From Cheilinus undulatus (taxonomy: Eukaryota; Chordata; Actinopteri; Labriformes; Labridae), in the NCBI RefSeq assembly GCF_018320785.1, contig NC_054867.1:33979855-34043854 (forward strand): a stretch of DNA of 64,000 nt. Reading direction: 5' to 3'. The stretch's first letter is position 1. Each line of letters starts with the position of its first letter. This document shows, piece by piece, positions 11,077 to 23,202 of the stretch. Below the pieces are notes generated by a model. That model did no database searches. It saw nothing but the letters and a program-made list of their open reading frames with translations, and was not told the DNA's origin. Position numbers and translations under genes: made by a program.

Positions 11077-13912
11077 ATGTCTGTTGATAAAGACGAGGCG
11101 CAGCAGGTAAGAATAATTTAATAAGGCTTGTGCAAAATCGTCAGATGTTACTTAAATTAAGATGCATTGCATAGCTTAAGCTATTTACATGGCTGTTGGT
11201 AAACCGTTAAACGCTATCAGTGATGTTACGGTTTCAAAAGTGACCATGTCAACGGTTGACTTTTAGCCGAACGCTGACGTTAACTTTGAAAACAGAGTAC
11301 GTTTGACGGGCTTCTTGGTTTTACCTTTAAATTAAGTGTCAAAATATAATTAAACAATTTCTTAAACTAGGCATTATTAAAGAGACACTCGCTAGAGCAG
11401 CTATAATGTTCTTTCCTTTGCATTCGCTGTTGTAGCTACAACCACTGACGCATTTCCCAGAAAGCCATCAGTTAACACGGTAACTCGTTAATTCGAAACA
11501 CCGGCAAGTGACGAGCATAAAACTGTACATTTTGACTGTTAAGCAGAGGTGGATAAAGGACCAGACTGTTGTACTCAAGTGAAAGTACATTTACTCTGTT
11601 AACACTTAAATAGAAGTAAACATGAAAGATCCATAGATCCAATCAAGTAAAAGTAGAGTAGCTGAAGTTTATTCAAAGTACTGAGTAGCCAGTTTTGATG
11701 CCCAAGGGGCTTTCACTGTGAAATATTTTCCTTAAATTTCAATAGAAACAAGAGGATATGACTATAAGGTGTGAGATAACCTAAAGTAAAATATATGGTT
11801 TTGCATGAGATGCAGAATAACTTTGTCACTATGTGCTACTGACCGTCATGTGTTGTAAAAGTTAAACCACTTGTCATTTTCTTGGTGATTGCAGAAAGCT
11901 TGGACCTCCTCATGCAGCATTTAGTGCTTTTTTACTCAACACTTAATGCTTTTTAAAATGTAATGAAGAACAATACTTTCCCGAAAACATACTTAAGTAA
12001 AAGTAGTAATTTCAGAAAGCACACATAATGCACAAGTACCCCAAAAAGCAGCTCAATTACAGTAATATCACTAAATGTAATGACTTACTTTTCACCCCTG
12101 CTGATTAGTGCTAGTCTGTTGCATAATGCATGCCATTAACCTCTTATGCTGATGCATTAATTTCAGCGATTAAAGGCAGTAGTGCATTTCACTGTTGGCC
12201 GTCTGTGTCAGAAAGCTGGAGAAGACCACAGGAGAGAGTTCAGTCGACAAGTCATTGCAGCAATAGCAGAAACAACCTACAGACAATGTGGTGAGTGTCA
12301 ACAGTGATAATACAGCATCAGACATACAGAAAGATAAGACACTAGATAGCAAGATAAACCCTCCTGTCATGTGTGTAGCCAAAATGTGTGTCCTTAATAA
12401 GTTTGCAGTGTTGAATGCAATTTCTTTAGTTTGTACAGAAGAAAACTGTGTTTTAAAGTTCTCTTGATTTGCAACATGCTGACATGGTAATATCCACTCA
12501 CACATCATCACAAAGCATGGCAGTATTTACAGAATCATACATTTATAGTCGCAGTGATATTGGGTTCCCTTGAACATAAACACTTGATATTAGGAAGCAA
12601 TCAGCAAGTTTCCTTAAACATTTGATACCCCATATTTCTCAAAAGTGAAATCATTATGACAAAAACCAATAACCAAAACACTCAGTGAAATATCTCAGCA
12701 TGCACTTTTATTCGAACAAATATAGTCCACACAAATGTAATATAGGGGCTGAGCAGGGTCAGAGAGTTTAAGATACTGTTTCTTCAGGTGGACTCTAGGT
12801 TTTTGCAATTTACCACCACCATCAAAGTCAACACCAAAGGGACAAAATAATAACCAAAGAACACTATAAGCAAAATATATACAGTGTCTCTTATGGCACA
12901 ATTTTCTTTTTCAGTTTAAGTGTTTCATTGATATAACCACCCAAGTTTAGCCCACTTTAGGTCATTAAAAGTGTTCCCTTGAATTAAATGATATGCATTG
13001 AAAAAAACAATCCTCAGAAATCCCAGATCTTAAAATCAAGTTTTGTTTTTCTATTTTGGAGGAAGAAAAATAAACAATCCAGTTTTGTTTAGCATGTAAT
13101 TAAGATTTATATATAATGTATTTATTTGTATTATTTATTTATTTTTTTTTTTTTACAAAAAATGTAGACATGGAAAATTGAGAATTGAAACAGCTAAGCT
13201 GTTGGTTAATTAAAAATTTACTGAATGTCAATCTATAGTTTAACTGAAAAAAGTTTTGTGGACTGTTTAAAGAGAAGTAGACAATTTCTGAATATGATCT
13301 GCTGGTGGAGGAATCAAAGTGACATTAGTGCAGCATATTATTGCCACAAACTCAAAACTTCACTGTAATTTCATTTGTTTCAGATGTCTTTGCTAAAGAC
13401 CTGGAGGCTTTTGCAAGGTAGGAACCAGTACTTTTTGTTTCAAGTAAAAAATAGAATCTGTCCTTTTAATTGAACTAGTTGAAGTGGTACAGTGTTTCAT
13501 AACTCTGACATTAAACATTTGGTTGATGACCTAAAATTTGCTTTCAGGCACGCTAAAAGAAGCACAGTGTCTACAGAAGATGTAAAGCTATTAGCTCGTC
13601 GTAGCACAGCACTGGTGAGTTATTCCACCTTTTTTCACTCTGTCATTGTCACGTCAAGTCAAAATCAAACAAATACACTTCTGCCAGTAACTGTACACCA
13701 TAAGGAAATCTAACAATGCACCAACTGGAACCAAATAGAGATATATATTCTACAGCAGACAGCAAATGTAATGTTTAATTTGCTTTTATTTATTTCAGTC
13801 CATCTACATACAAAATAAAAGTGAAGAACTGAACCAGGAGCAGAAGGACTTGAAAAAGAAAAACACCGGGAAGAGGAAGAGCAGAGACACTGAGGAGGAG
13901 AGCAAAGAATAA
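11077..13912 (+). CDS. cenps: Centromere protein S / MHF1 (five exons, complete)
   Basis: Exons 11077-11106, 12167-12290, 13384-13417, 13548-13614 and 13799-13912 encode 122 residues. CENP-S pairs with CENP-X (MHF2) through a histone fold, acts in the kinetochore CENP-T-W-S-X particle, and supports FANCM at stalled replication forks (family knowledge). The sequence shows the fold: RLKAVVHFTVGRLCQKAG, then FSRQVIAAIAETTYRQC, then FAKDLEAFARHAKRSTVSTE and DVKLLARRSTAL. The tail is charged and basic (DLKKKNTGKRKSRD), as expected for DNA contact. All junctions are GT/AG and in phase. AATAAA at 13962-13967 gives a short 3' UTR. Intron 1 holds a hAT-like insert. Confidence 0.95.
11544..12100. mobile_element. 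hAT-like nonautonomous element in CENPS intron 1
   Basis: It starts CAGAGGTGGATAAAGG and ends TTACTTTTCACCCCTG, so both ends begin CAG(A/G)GGTG when read inward. Flanking octamers CTGTTAAG (11536-11543) and CTGATTAG (12101-12108) agree at six of eight positions, consistent with an aged hAT target duplication. The inside has the AAGTACATTTACT-like units of a very common fish repeat (from memory). There is no coding frame. Confidence 0.75.
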
Positions 13913-13961
13913 CGACAGGACACAGGCAGGCCTGCAGTGTCTCACTTTGACCCAACAATCA

Positions 13962-13967
13962 AATAAA
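13962..13967 (+). promoter_or_regulatory. CENPS polyadenylation signal
   Basis: Canonical AATAAA 50 bases after the CENPS stop codon, with no better candidate nearby. Confidence 0.7.
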
Positions 13968-13984
13968 CATAAAAGCTGGATAAC

Positions 13985-14890
13985 ACATGAGTTCAAAGGT
14001 TCCACATGGTCTTTGTTTAACCAGACTAACACACTAAAACTTAATAAATTCTAAGGATCTTATTTTAGATCACATTTTTAGCAAATCATTCCCAACTGTT
14101 GTCTGCTCTGAGACTTGATGTCGTCAGTGCATTCAGCACTGATATTGCAAACTAAAAATATTTTAATTTCAGTACTTAAAAGAAAATCATGCTTTTTTCA
14201 AAGAGGCACTGACTACAGCCTAAAGCTATCTTAATAATTGGTAGTGCAGTATGAATGACTAATATTTAACCTGCCATGACTCTGACTAGAGATCAATTAA
14301 TGTTTTTATTACTTACCATGAAGTAAACCCAATGATCACTTAGTGAGGGACACCTGTACAATGTAATACACCTGCCATATTTTCTGTTTCTTTTCTTAGT
14401 CTACATTAAATTTCAGTGGTTGTTGTGCTTTAGCATTTATGTCTGTTAAAATGCTGTACTTCAGACGAATGGATTTGGGTTTTGCAGGAGTATGTTTGGG
14501 TGGCTTTTGAGAAAGTTTAAACCAACTCTCAATTCCCTGCAATACAGTAGATATGAATGCAACAATTTGTCAGGATTACATTTATATGAAAAGAAATCAT
14601 CACGTGGTTGAACAAAATACAGATACTTAATACATGAAGCTGACATTGTTGCTACATGTCATATTTTTCACAATCATATTAGAAATGTGTATTCACTCAG
14701 AGTAAAACACAGATGAACAATTTCAGTTGGCAACCTCTCACAAACATTAAATAAGCGTGGCCACAATGAGTCTTAAGTTGCAAAGGAAAGTTCAAATCTA
14801 GTATTGCTACGATACACTGTTGAAATCTATCTGAAATGTACAGAAAAACAAGTTGCTGTTTTTGTCAACTATTTTATTAAGTCAACTGAA
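13985..14890. other. Intergenic DNA after CENPS
   Basis: AT-rich sequence with no supported exon, RNA gene or bounded repeat. Confidence 0.4.
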
Positions 14891-14999
14891 GAAAAACCCT
14901 AGAAGGCTGTAATTAAGTGGCTGTTTGGTTTACAGCTGATGTTTGTAGAATCTTTAGGAAAGTCTGGGTACACCATAACCTGACACGCATGATGGACGT

Positions 15000-15535
15000 G
15001 TTTCACACATCCATCTGGAAAACCTTCCATACTAAGCGTTTGGGAAAGGGCAGAGGCTTTGAAAAAAAAAAAAATTGAGTGTGATTGGATGAACGTTCTG
15101 TCACATGTTTACGGGCCAATCAGAGCAACTAAACATGTGACCAAGCCGCGACCGAGGTGCGTGTGCGCAGCTATCGAGGAATAATGCGAACCATGGCGAC
15201 TGGACATATCAGTACACAACTCGTTTGGGGGCGGGGGTGTCACTGCTGTTCTTTGTTCCTCTTTTAACGAAGAAATGTCATCAAGTTCTGATAAAACTGG
15301 CGCCTTTGCAGCATCCACACTAAGCTCTTCCGCCATTATTGCACCAGACCTGTTGTCGCTTGCTTACATCACGATTCCACTGCAGCTGAAAGTACTGCCC
15401 CTCATCGCTGATTGGTCCTGTCACTTTCTAACCGGGTCCAAAAGGTTCAGACAGAGCTTTGCAAGATGGACACGTCACAGTAACACGGAAACGGCCGTAT
15501 CCATCTGCTTTACAAGGTTAGGTACTTAACCTTTC
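15000..15535 (-). repeat. Interspersed repeat carrying the start of a RecQ-like helicase-type reading frame
   Basis: This is a GC-richer island in AT-rich surroundings. On the minus strand from 15336 it opens with MAEELSVDAAKAPVL, then SSLKEEQRTAV. The SSLKEEQR.A motif resembles the segment just ahead of motif I in the multi-copy RecQ-like helicase genes scattered through fish genomes (from memory). The frame then drifts into unrelated sequence without a Walker A motif, so this is a fragment, not a working gene. The flanking text around 15060-15130 also looks like fish repeat sequence. No inverted ends or target duplication were identified. Confidence 0.4.
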
Positions 15536-16025
15536 AGTACTGCATTTTGTCAGCTTAGCCAAAAACTGCTGACAAAACTAGAGCCAATATAAAAATACTG
15601 ATCAGGAACACAACACTGAATGATGCTACATGTAAACAATCCCCTATGTGGTTGTCATACATTGTACAGGTGCACCTCATAAAGTTAACACTGGGTGTTT
15701 AAGGCCATATAGTTAAAAACAAGTTTTTGAGATTTGTTTCTACAGTACTGTGCTTAGGTTAAAAAAGACAAACCTTACAACTAGCTGAAAAATCCAAAAT
15801 AGATATTTCACTCTAAAAGCCATTAAAATCAGCAAAAAGACAGGTACTACCCCATATCATGTCTGAGAAGGCCACACACTGAAAGTGTTGGAACTTCCGT
15901 CTTCATCCTTCAGAACAGACTTCAGTCAGGGTTCAAACGGAGACCTCGACCAGCAGAGCCCAAGGTCCCTAGATATGTGAATCGAATTAGATGTTTTTTT
16001 ATTGACAAATTGACTCAAGTAATAT
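15536..16025. other. Intergenic DNA between CENPS and TARDBP
   Basis: No exon or bounded repeat is seen. The TARDBP 3' end probably lies at its right edge. Confidence 0.4.
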
Positions 16026-16029
16026 CAAC

Positions 16030-17200
16030 TAAGCATCTATTCAAATGAACTTTATTAGAGAACTCCCTTCATTTGACATGTTTTATAAACACCCCACAAA
16101 CAACAAGAGCTACTGGGAACCATTGGACACACACCTTCACGTTCTCACACTATCACTCGCGTCCCCCAGAGTCTTCAGCAGGTGTCACCCACATCAAGAA
16201 ACACACTTACAGATCAGTTCAATAACATGAAAGCACACACCATACAGCATTCAAATCAGATAATATAAGCAATACAAATATTCATCACAACATTCCACTA
16301 CATTTTGATATTTCTGCACTTGATCGACATACTTAAGAGTAAGGAAAAACTTGCAAAGATTTAAAAAAAAAAATCTTGAAGTACTAATTAAAGAATGTCC
16401 ATGTTAGGGGAGGCGCTCGTTGCATCTGCAGCTTCCACTCACACACTCAGAAAAGCAGTCAAATTGGGCTCTTTCATCGCACAACCAGTCCGTTTCACGC
16501 GTCTCTCCGCTCGCTCACTCATTGCTTCACTCTTCGCCACAAGCCATCCTCAATCGCACTCATCAGTTCTTAAAATGTCAGTTGCGCAGTTCTTTCCATT
16601 TAAAAGTGGATAAAAGTGAAAACACCCACCGTCTCTTAGAACATGCGTGGTGAAGCCGTTCTTTGATGGCATAGCATTTACAGGTGGGAAGAGGGAGAAT
16701 GATACCGATATCACCCCAAGAATGCTGCCAAAGAGGAGCTTCCTCACGGGAAAATGGAAGAGAGGTGAACTGCAGAAGAGATTTCAATGAAGGCTTTTCC
16801 ACAGAACTTGACTGCAAATAAAGTTGCACTTAAAACATTTAGGTTTCAACCAGATTCTTCTCAATGCAAGATTGCATTTTGGGTCGATGACAAAGCCGGA
16901 TAATGGTGGACCACAAACATTCATGCATTTTCAAAATGGTTATATCACATCTCACAATACATGCATTAGAGAATCCAGTTGAAATGGATACAAACAAATG
17001 AGACATCAAAAATAGCACTTTAGTCAGACATCCTGGTAAACAACTCACTTCGACACTTTCTAAATTAAATCTTTAGCATTTTTTCCAAATGTACAAAACA
17101 TCTTCCACAAAAGTGTTAAGTTTTCAGATACGCATCAACACCAGAAATAAATTTGAAAAGACTCATCTTTTTCACAATACTTACCATACAAACACTTAAC
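16030..17200 (-). other. TARDBP 3' UTR
   Basis: Minus-strand polyadenylation hexamers are seen as TTTATT at 16051-16056 and 15998-16003 on the plus strand, which would give a 3' UTR of about 1.15-1.2 kb. The open frames inside it (for example 16395-16653) have no features of genes. It contains a consensus splice donor close to the stop codon and a good acceptor near 16770. Confidence 0.65.
16770..17184 (-). promoter_or_regulatory. Possible regulated intron in the TARDBP 3' UTR
   Basis: Sixteen bases after the stop codon, the minus strand reads TATG/GTAAGT (donor at 17184-17183). A pyrimidine-rich acceptor, CTCTTCTGCAG, ends at 16770. A second donor-like GGG/GTATGT overlaps the last codons. 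TDP-43 is known to control its own level in vertebrates through splicing and polyadenylation in its 3' UTR. Use of these particular sites is inferred from sequence. Confidence 0.4.
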
Positions 17201-19935
17201 TTACATACCCCACCCAGACGACTTTGACTCCATACTGGACCCAAAACCTGAGTTAAACCCACTGCTACTGGTTGTAGAGTTTGACCCTGTTCCCCAGCCA
17301 AGGCTGGCTGAGCTGGCGCCATAGTTGCTGTTACCTGCACTGAAAGACTGACTCTGGTCCCTGCTCGAGCTTGTTCCACTGGAAGTGCTGCCTGAGGTGG
17401 ATGTCTGCTGCTGGCTAGCCAGCATACCCATCATCCCCCAACTACTCTGTAGTGCAGCCTGAGCAGCAGCCATCATGGCAGGGTTCAGACTGAAGGAACC
17501 AAAGTTAGCCAGACTACTGTTAGTGCTGCTTCCTAACCCGCTACGGCTGCTACCAAATGCCTGAGCTCCAAAGCCATTTCCAAACCGTGCCGTACGGTCA
17601 TACTGCCTATTGCCATGTTTGGGCTCAGCATTTGAGATGTGAACGCTGACACCTTTGATTATTAGGTCCTCTCCACAGAGAGACTGGGCAACCTGTGAGG
17701 AGAAGGACACCAATCAGTTCATCTGAGCAGTGATGCAACAAGAGGGTACTTTCTGTAAATTTGACAAAATACCTGATCATCTGCAAATGTGACAAAGGCA
17801 AAAGCTCGGAATGGCTTTGGGATGAAGACGTCTGTGACTTCTCCATACTGCATGAAGAACTGCCTTAGGTCGTCCGTGGTCATGTCTTCTGTGCAACGTC
17901 CAACAAACACTTTTCGGCTCCTCAACGGCTCATCTGGACTTTGCTGTAAACAAACCAGAAGCGTTAATATTGCACGTTAATGTTTGTTTCTAGTAATGGT
18001 AACACGGTTATCATTCCCACAATGGATACAGGTATACACATGGACATTACCATATTCACCTTCGAGTTAGGGAGCTTGCAGTCACACCATCTTCCGTCTA
18101 TCATATGGCGCTGGGAGATCACCTTTTCTTGGGCCTCGTACTCCGTGAACCTCACAAAGCCAAATCCTTTGGAGTTTCCGGTCTTTGCATCTCGTTTTAC
18201 CTAAGAGTAAATCAAACACCCAGCAATGATGATCCACACTCACAACATAAAATCCAGACCAAAATAAATTGCATTGATGGTTTTAATGTCATACCTGAAC
18301 CATAATGACTTCTCCAAATGTGCTGAAGTAGTCCTTCAAGTCCTGCTCAGTTGTTTTCCAAGGAAGACCCAAGACGATTAGGTCAGACGTCTTCATGTCA
18401 CCCCTCTTCATTTTTACAGCAGAAGAAGCATCTATTTCATCCATTTTCCTTTTGTTGTCTGAAAATAAATCAACACAGACATACATTTTCAAAATAGTAA
18501 CAAAATGAACCAGACATGCAGCCTTAAATGAATTTCCCTGCCATTTCTTGTGAATTTGGAAAAGTTCCTATGACAAAAATTTAACCACAACCATTTCAAA
18601 ATCATGCCAATATATTTAAGATTTGGTGGGGGGAGTTTTTCCATTTTCACCAGTTACATAAGTGCCAATATTACTTGCTCTAGAAACAGTATGATTTAAC
18701 ATTAAGTTGCGTTTGACAGGTGACAACATGGCTCTTTCTATTACGATTATGTAGTTCCCAACCAACAGGTCAGCTCAGTATAAACCAACACCACCAACAT
18801 CATCTCCATGTCTTCAGTAGCTTAAACCCTATTGAAGAGGTGAGCTTTCAGACACAGAACTTAAACCAGCTTAGAATAGGGCTGGGAAATTAATCGAAAT
18901 TAAATCACAATATCTTATGCAATTCTAAAATAGCAGAAGATGCAATATTTCTTAAAACTAAAATGTGTCAAAATAACAGTTTAATTCATTTTTTGAGGCA
19001 GAGATGTTGCGCTCCACATCATGCAAACATTCAAGTGTCATTTTTTTTCAAGAGAAGTACACAAATAACCTTTCTTTCCTTATTCTTTGTATGTTTTCTT
19101 ATCAAAAATTAGAAAAACAAATATCATTCCCTTCAATACAAGAGTTAATATTGAATTTTGAATAGTCAAAATAATTACAATCAGATTTTTTAAAGTTGAG
19201 AAGCTGGTCTGCATGTATCAATTATTGTAGTCAATTGTGCTTGAGGATACAATCTTATGTTTCAGAATACAAGAAAGGTAAATGCACACAGGTTGTACAG
19301 TTGCTATATATCTCTTCAATGAACCAACAACAACCATTGTTTAAGCCACTAGTCTTAACAGAATGCAACAAAAACATATTTACAACAATTTCATCAAACT
19401 TTTCCACCATAAAAACTGCATTTGCTACAGGACTCTTGTACTACCTTTTACGAGGTTTACTGACAAAAATGTACAACTTAATCAACAACAACATTGACGC
19501 TGCTATGAAATTTTTTTTTTATAAATTAATCTGGCACCTCGCAGTGCACGTTGAGGTCGTAAACAAAACGTGTCACGTCATCCTAGTCTACTTTCAGAGC
19601 GCTGGCGGCTACATCATGAAATATAAATTACGTTACAATCCGGCCACCTGTTTTCCCAGTGTTATTTAAAGACAATGTCAACGGTTACACCCACCTTTAG
19701 GATAGTTCACCACATACACTACGTTCCCCCATCCATTCTCAGGCGCGTGCAGGACTCCCTCCACGAGACGCACTCCTCGCATGCACTGAGACACGGGGCT
19801 CCTGAACCGCAGGCCACACGCCCCAGGAAACTGAGCTGCCACGGTTGAGAGCAGAACAGTGCCATCGTCTTCGGACGGAATCTCCATTGGCTCCTCGTTT
19901 TCATCTTCTGCCACTCTAATATACACTTCCGCCAT
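17201..19935 (-). CDS. tardbp: TAR DNA-binding protein 43 (five coding exons, complete)
   Basis: Exons 19935-19695, 18458-18295, 18200-18060, 17943-17773 and 17692-17201 encode 402 residues. TDP-43 is a nuclear UG-repeat RNA-binding protein acting in splicing and RNA stability (family knowledge). In order: an N-terminal oligomerisation domain (1-80, [19 protein letters not shown]); a bipartite nuclear signal (about 83-99, KRK...KMKR); RRM1 (about 104-176, with LIVLGLPW and KGFGFVRF); RRM2 (about 190-262, with [13 protein letters not shown] and RAFAFVTF); then a low-complexity tail. The tail keeps the conserved hydrophobic helix (311-334, [19 protein letters not shown]) and the end SKSSGWGM. 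Outside the helix it is richer in Ser/Thr and poorer in Gly than the human tail. Kozak-type context surrounds the ATG at 19935. A 5' noncoding exon is likely but was not located. Confidence 0.96.
18459..19694 (-). other. TARDBP first coding intron with repeat insert
   Basis: Intron of about 1.24 kb between the N-terminal exon and the RRM1 exon. At 18867-19140 it holds a repeat that opens AGGGCTGGGAAATTAATCG and includes CATCATGCAAACATTCAAGTGT. The latter string recurs almost unchanged in a GNB1 intron near 25.75 kb, so this is a dispersed family. Confidence 0.6.
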
Positions 19936-21799
19936 TTTTTCACAGAAATAAAGCTTGTATCACAACAAAGCTAGAGTTAGCTGTTAGCTCACTGATTGTC
20001 CACTGTCGGCTATCCTTAGCCGATGATGCTAACAGAACTGAATGAGTAAGGCTAATTAGTTTAATTCAAACCAAAACACGTCTCAAGACAAAATACTACA
20101 ACAAAAAAGACATGAGACAAAACTAAACATTAAACTATCTCATAAATAATACTTGCTTCTGATTGCGGTAACGAGAGTGTATCGACCTTACTGTTCCTTT
20201 GTTCGCTTGGACAGAGCTGTGTCGTCAACACTAGACGACCGTTCAACTGTGCCGCGTAACGAAAAAATGCTCACGTCCCCCGTTAACTTAACCGATCTAG
20301 ACGGCGTAATCAAAATGGCGCGTGATGGCTGGTTAATTTATAACAACATCAACCGAACATTCGTCTTATCCCAAATGAAAACTATACAGTACGGCATGTA
20401 TTTTTTTTTTCCACGAGGCGAAAATTGAAACCACAAAGTAAGGCCTACCAAAATGGCATTATCTAAGCGCAAAAGGAACTACGTCACTGGACGGAACCAT
20501 ATTACGCAAAGCGGTTAATTTGTCTGAAGTTAGTCGTTTAAATGAGAACGTATTGAATACCTGCTTAGTATCGAGTTTACTAACAAACATCAATGCTATA
20601 ATAAATATCAGATTACTGTAAAGAAAGACGGATTACTGCATTTATTGTGTTGCTGATTTAAGATAATATTGCCCTCCCTCCTACAGAAGTGACCAGGTTG
20701 AGCATCTCCAGTGGTTTCCGTTAGAGCTGCTGCGTTGGTACCGTTGGCTGAAATGGGAAGATGGCGGTTCTTAGGGGCTGTCCAGCCTGTAAGATAAAGA
20801 TGTATTTAATCGATTCCGTATTCCTGAACGCACATTTAAGATTCTTGATCAAAGTTATATTGTAACTCAACATTTTAATTTCTGCAATAAAACACATAAG
20901 CGTGTATTATAAAATATTTCAATGTATGATTCAGATAGTAGTGTTTTCAGTTTCAGGTGCATACCAATGTTTACAACTGATAAAGCTTGCCGGCTTTTGG
21001 GCTAGTTTGGCCCGAGAGTAAGTTAAAGCCTTAGGTGATCTTTCAACACTGATTAGAAGTCTGTGGCGTCAGTTACAGGTTGTTTATTGGATTAATATCC
21101 GTAAAATAACAGATTTTTTAACTTAAAGCCATGCTTGCTAAGATTAATTGGATCTACTTGTGCAAATTTAGAAAACAGAAATTTAAAGGCGTTATATTTC
21201 ATAATTTTCACTTAATCACTGGGATGAAGAATGCAATTAAAAGTGTGTGGATACTTCTCAAATTATCAACGGGATTAATTGCAAAGCCCATGTTTTTTTT
21301 TTAATCAATCGAAAGCACTAGCTATGGCATGAAGCACAGTTCAGTTGCTTTGATTTTTCACTCTCCAGGCTGTTAAAATATGCAAACCTGTAAATTATTG
21401 CTGTTTAAATCCAAAATACCATTACATTCAATAACATAGATATTTAATATGAATATACATATTCATATCTGTAGCAAAGCCGAATTGACGAAATTGTATT
21501 TCGTGCACGTAATTTTTTTTTTTTTTTTTGTCTTTAGGGATGTTACATTTGTTTTGGGTGAGTATTCAAGAGTCAAAATTAAGTTTTATTAAAAACATCT
21601 TTTAAACAAAAGAATGCCACCCTATAATATTTTTTGCTTTTAAATCAACAGTTTCTATTCAAATTTGGTTGTGTTGTTTGCCCTACATTATCCACAGCCC
21701 ACCCTTAGCAAACAAAAGATGTTACACCCCAATACTGGCTAACAACTGACTCTTAAAGGATCTAATGTGCATTTTGTGGAAGATTTCAGACTCAACACA
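19936..21799. other. Region between the TARDBP start and the GNB1 3' end
   Basis: It should hold the TARDBP promoter (minus strand). It also has an AAGATGGCGG motif at 20758-20767, the YY1-type element often found just inside vertebrate start sites, reading to the right. A candidate small three-exon transcript begins there and is listed separately. Confidence 0.5.
20753..21742 (+). other. Candidate small three-exon transcript of unknown function
   Basis: An ATG at 20753 inside a YY1-type start motif leads to a donor CCT/GTAAGA after 20788. A 20-base block at 21538-21557 has a long T-run with TCTTTAG before it and GTGAGT after it. A third acceptor, AAATCAACAG, ends at 21651. Joined, the frame is about 49 codons (MGRWRFLGAVQ... 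ending at TAA 21740-21742); a second frame from ATG 20761 gives a shorter hydrophobic peptide. No family is recognised. Good splice signals occur by chance in introns and spacers, so this could be coincidence or a noncoding RNA. Confidence 0.2.
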
Positions 21800-23165
21800 A
21801 AGAGATCTCAAACAGCTTTTTATTACATTTTTCAATCAATAACAGTACAATTTAGTACAGTATCTATCTTGCATCCAGCTCACCGTGTAACACCAACAGA
21901 CTGAAATGAAATACAAAAAGTGAAAAGGTACATAAGGGTGCAGAGCTCTATAATATTAATGGAAAGAGAAAAGGGAATCTGTCTCAGTTGAATTGCATTT
22001 TCACTTGTGGCCACACACAAATACATCACATTTATTGTACATCATCGCAGAAAAAAAAAGGAAAAGTGAAAATATGTCACAACTTTAACAAAAGTGCTTC
22101 TGTATACAGTGAAATGTTGTCATTCAGATGCTCTGATTTTCAATTTAAGACCAAGAAAAAATGTACAAAAGTTTAGTATGGACAGTATGTGAGGACGTTG
22201 TTCTATTGAGTGTGAAGATTTGAAGGAGAGAAAAGGACTTATCAAGGATAGAATTTTCACAATGATTGTTATAATTATTACAAAAATTGGCATCAATAGA
22301 ACTGGTAAGCATAATTTACACTAAGTATGCAATCAATATTAAGTCTTTCTCCACTCTTGCTCACTCTGGTGCATAGCATTACCAGTATTAGTACATGATG
22401 TATGCAGAGTTGGAGCCAAAAAAAAAGTTGGCTTCTATTAAGTTCAATCAATAGGTAACTCTCCTTTTCATAAACAAACAAAAAAAATCTAGGAATTTGC
22501 ACCATTGAAAGCAAGTCTACAGCATGCACATCTAAATTAACTCATGGCAGACAAAATTAAATGTCTTAACTTAAAACATCAGACCATTATTTTCAGACAT
22601 TGATTTGTACATTTCATTCACAGAGTTGCAACTGCAGTCCCAAGCAACGGAAGTGTCTATTTAGTCAGGTGAGGTGTTTCACTCAAAGTGGATACTAAAC
22701 ACAATCCCCCCCCATCCATATATTAAAATCGAGCCATGCCCCAATTATCACAGCACCTATCATACTACCCCACCCCTTCCCACCCAGATTTAAAGGCATG
22801 TACAAGAATTAGGGGGTTAACTGTTTAAGTTACTCGTAATAACTCCTTTTGTACTGGAATGAGCATTCATAACTTAGAGCATGTGCTTGGTTAGTTAACA
22901 TAGTATTAGTTGAGAGGCGAAGCTTCTTCATGTGCAAAAGGCTGTGATGAAACAAAAACAGCTAGTATATAAATACATCATGGACATTTTGAAAGCTGCT
23001 CGTGTAATATGATCCAAGCTTTAACTTGCTGCATGTTTTCTGTCATCTGTTTTATATGATTTAACTGGATTAGAAAGACAAGCAGTAATTCAAACATATC
23101 TAAAACCACTAAAGAAATGTGAAAAAAGTAAAGTCATCGAGAATAACAAACCATCAGAATAGAAT

Positions 23166-23202
<37 letters not shown>

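Noticed and set aside
15275-15529. 84-codon plus-strand open frame
   Set aside because: It is antisense to the RecQ-like start and lies in a repeat; no motif and no splice support.
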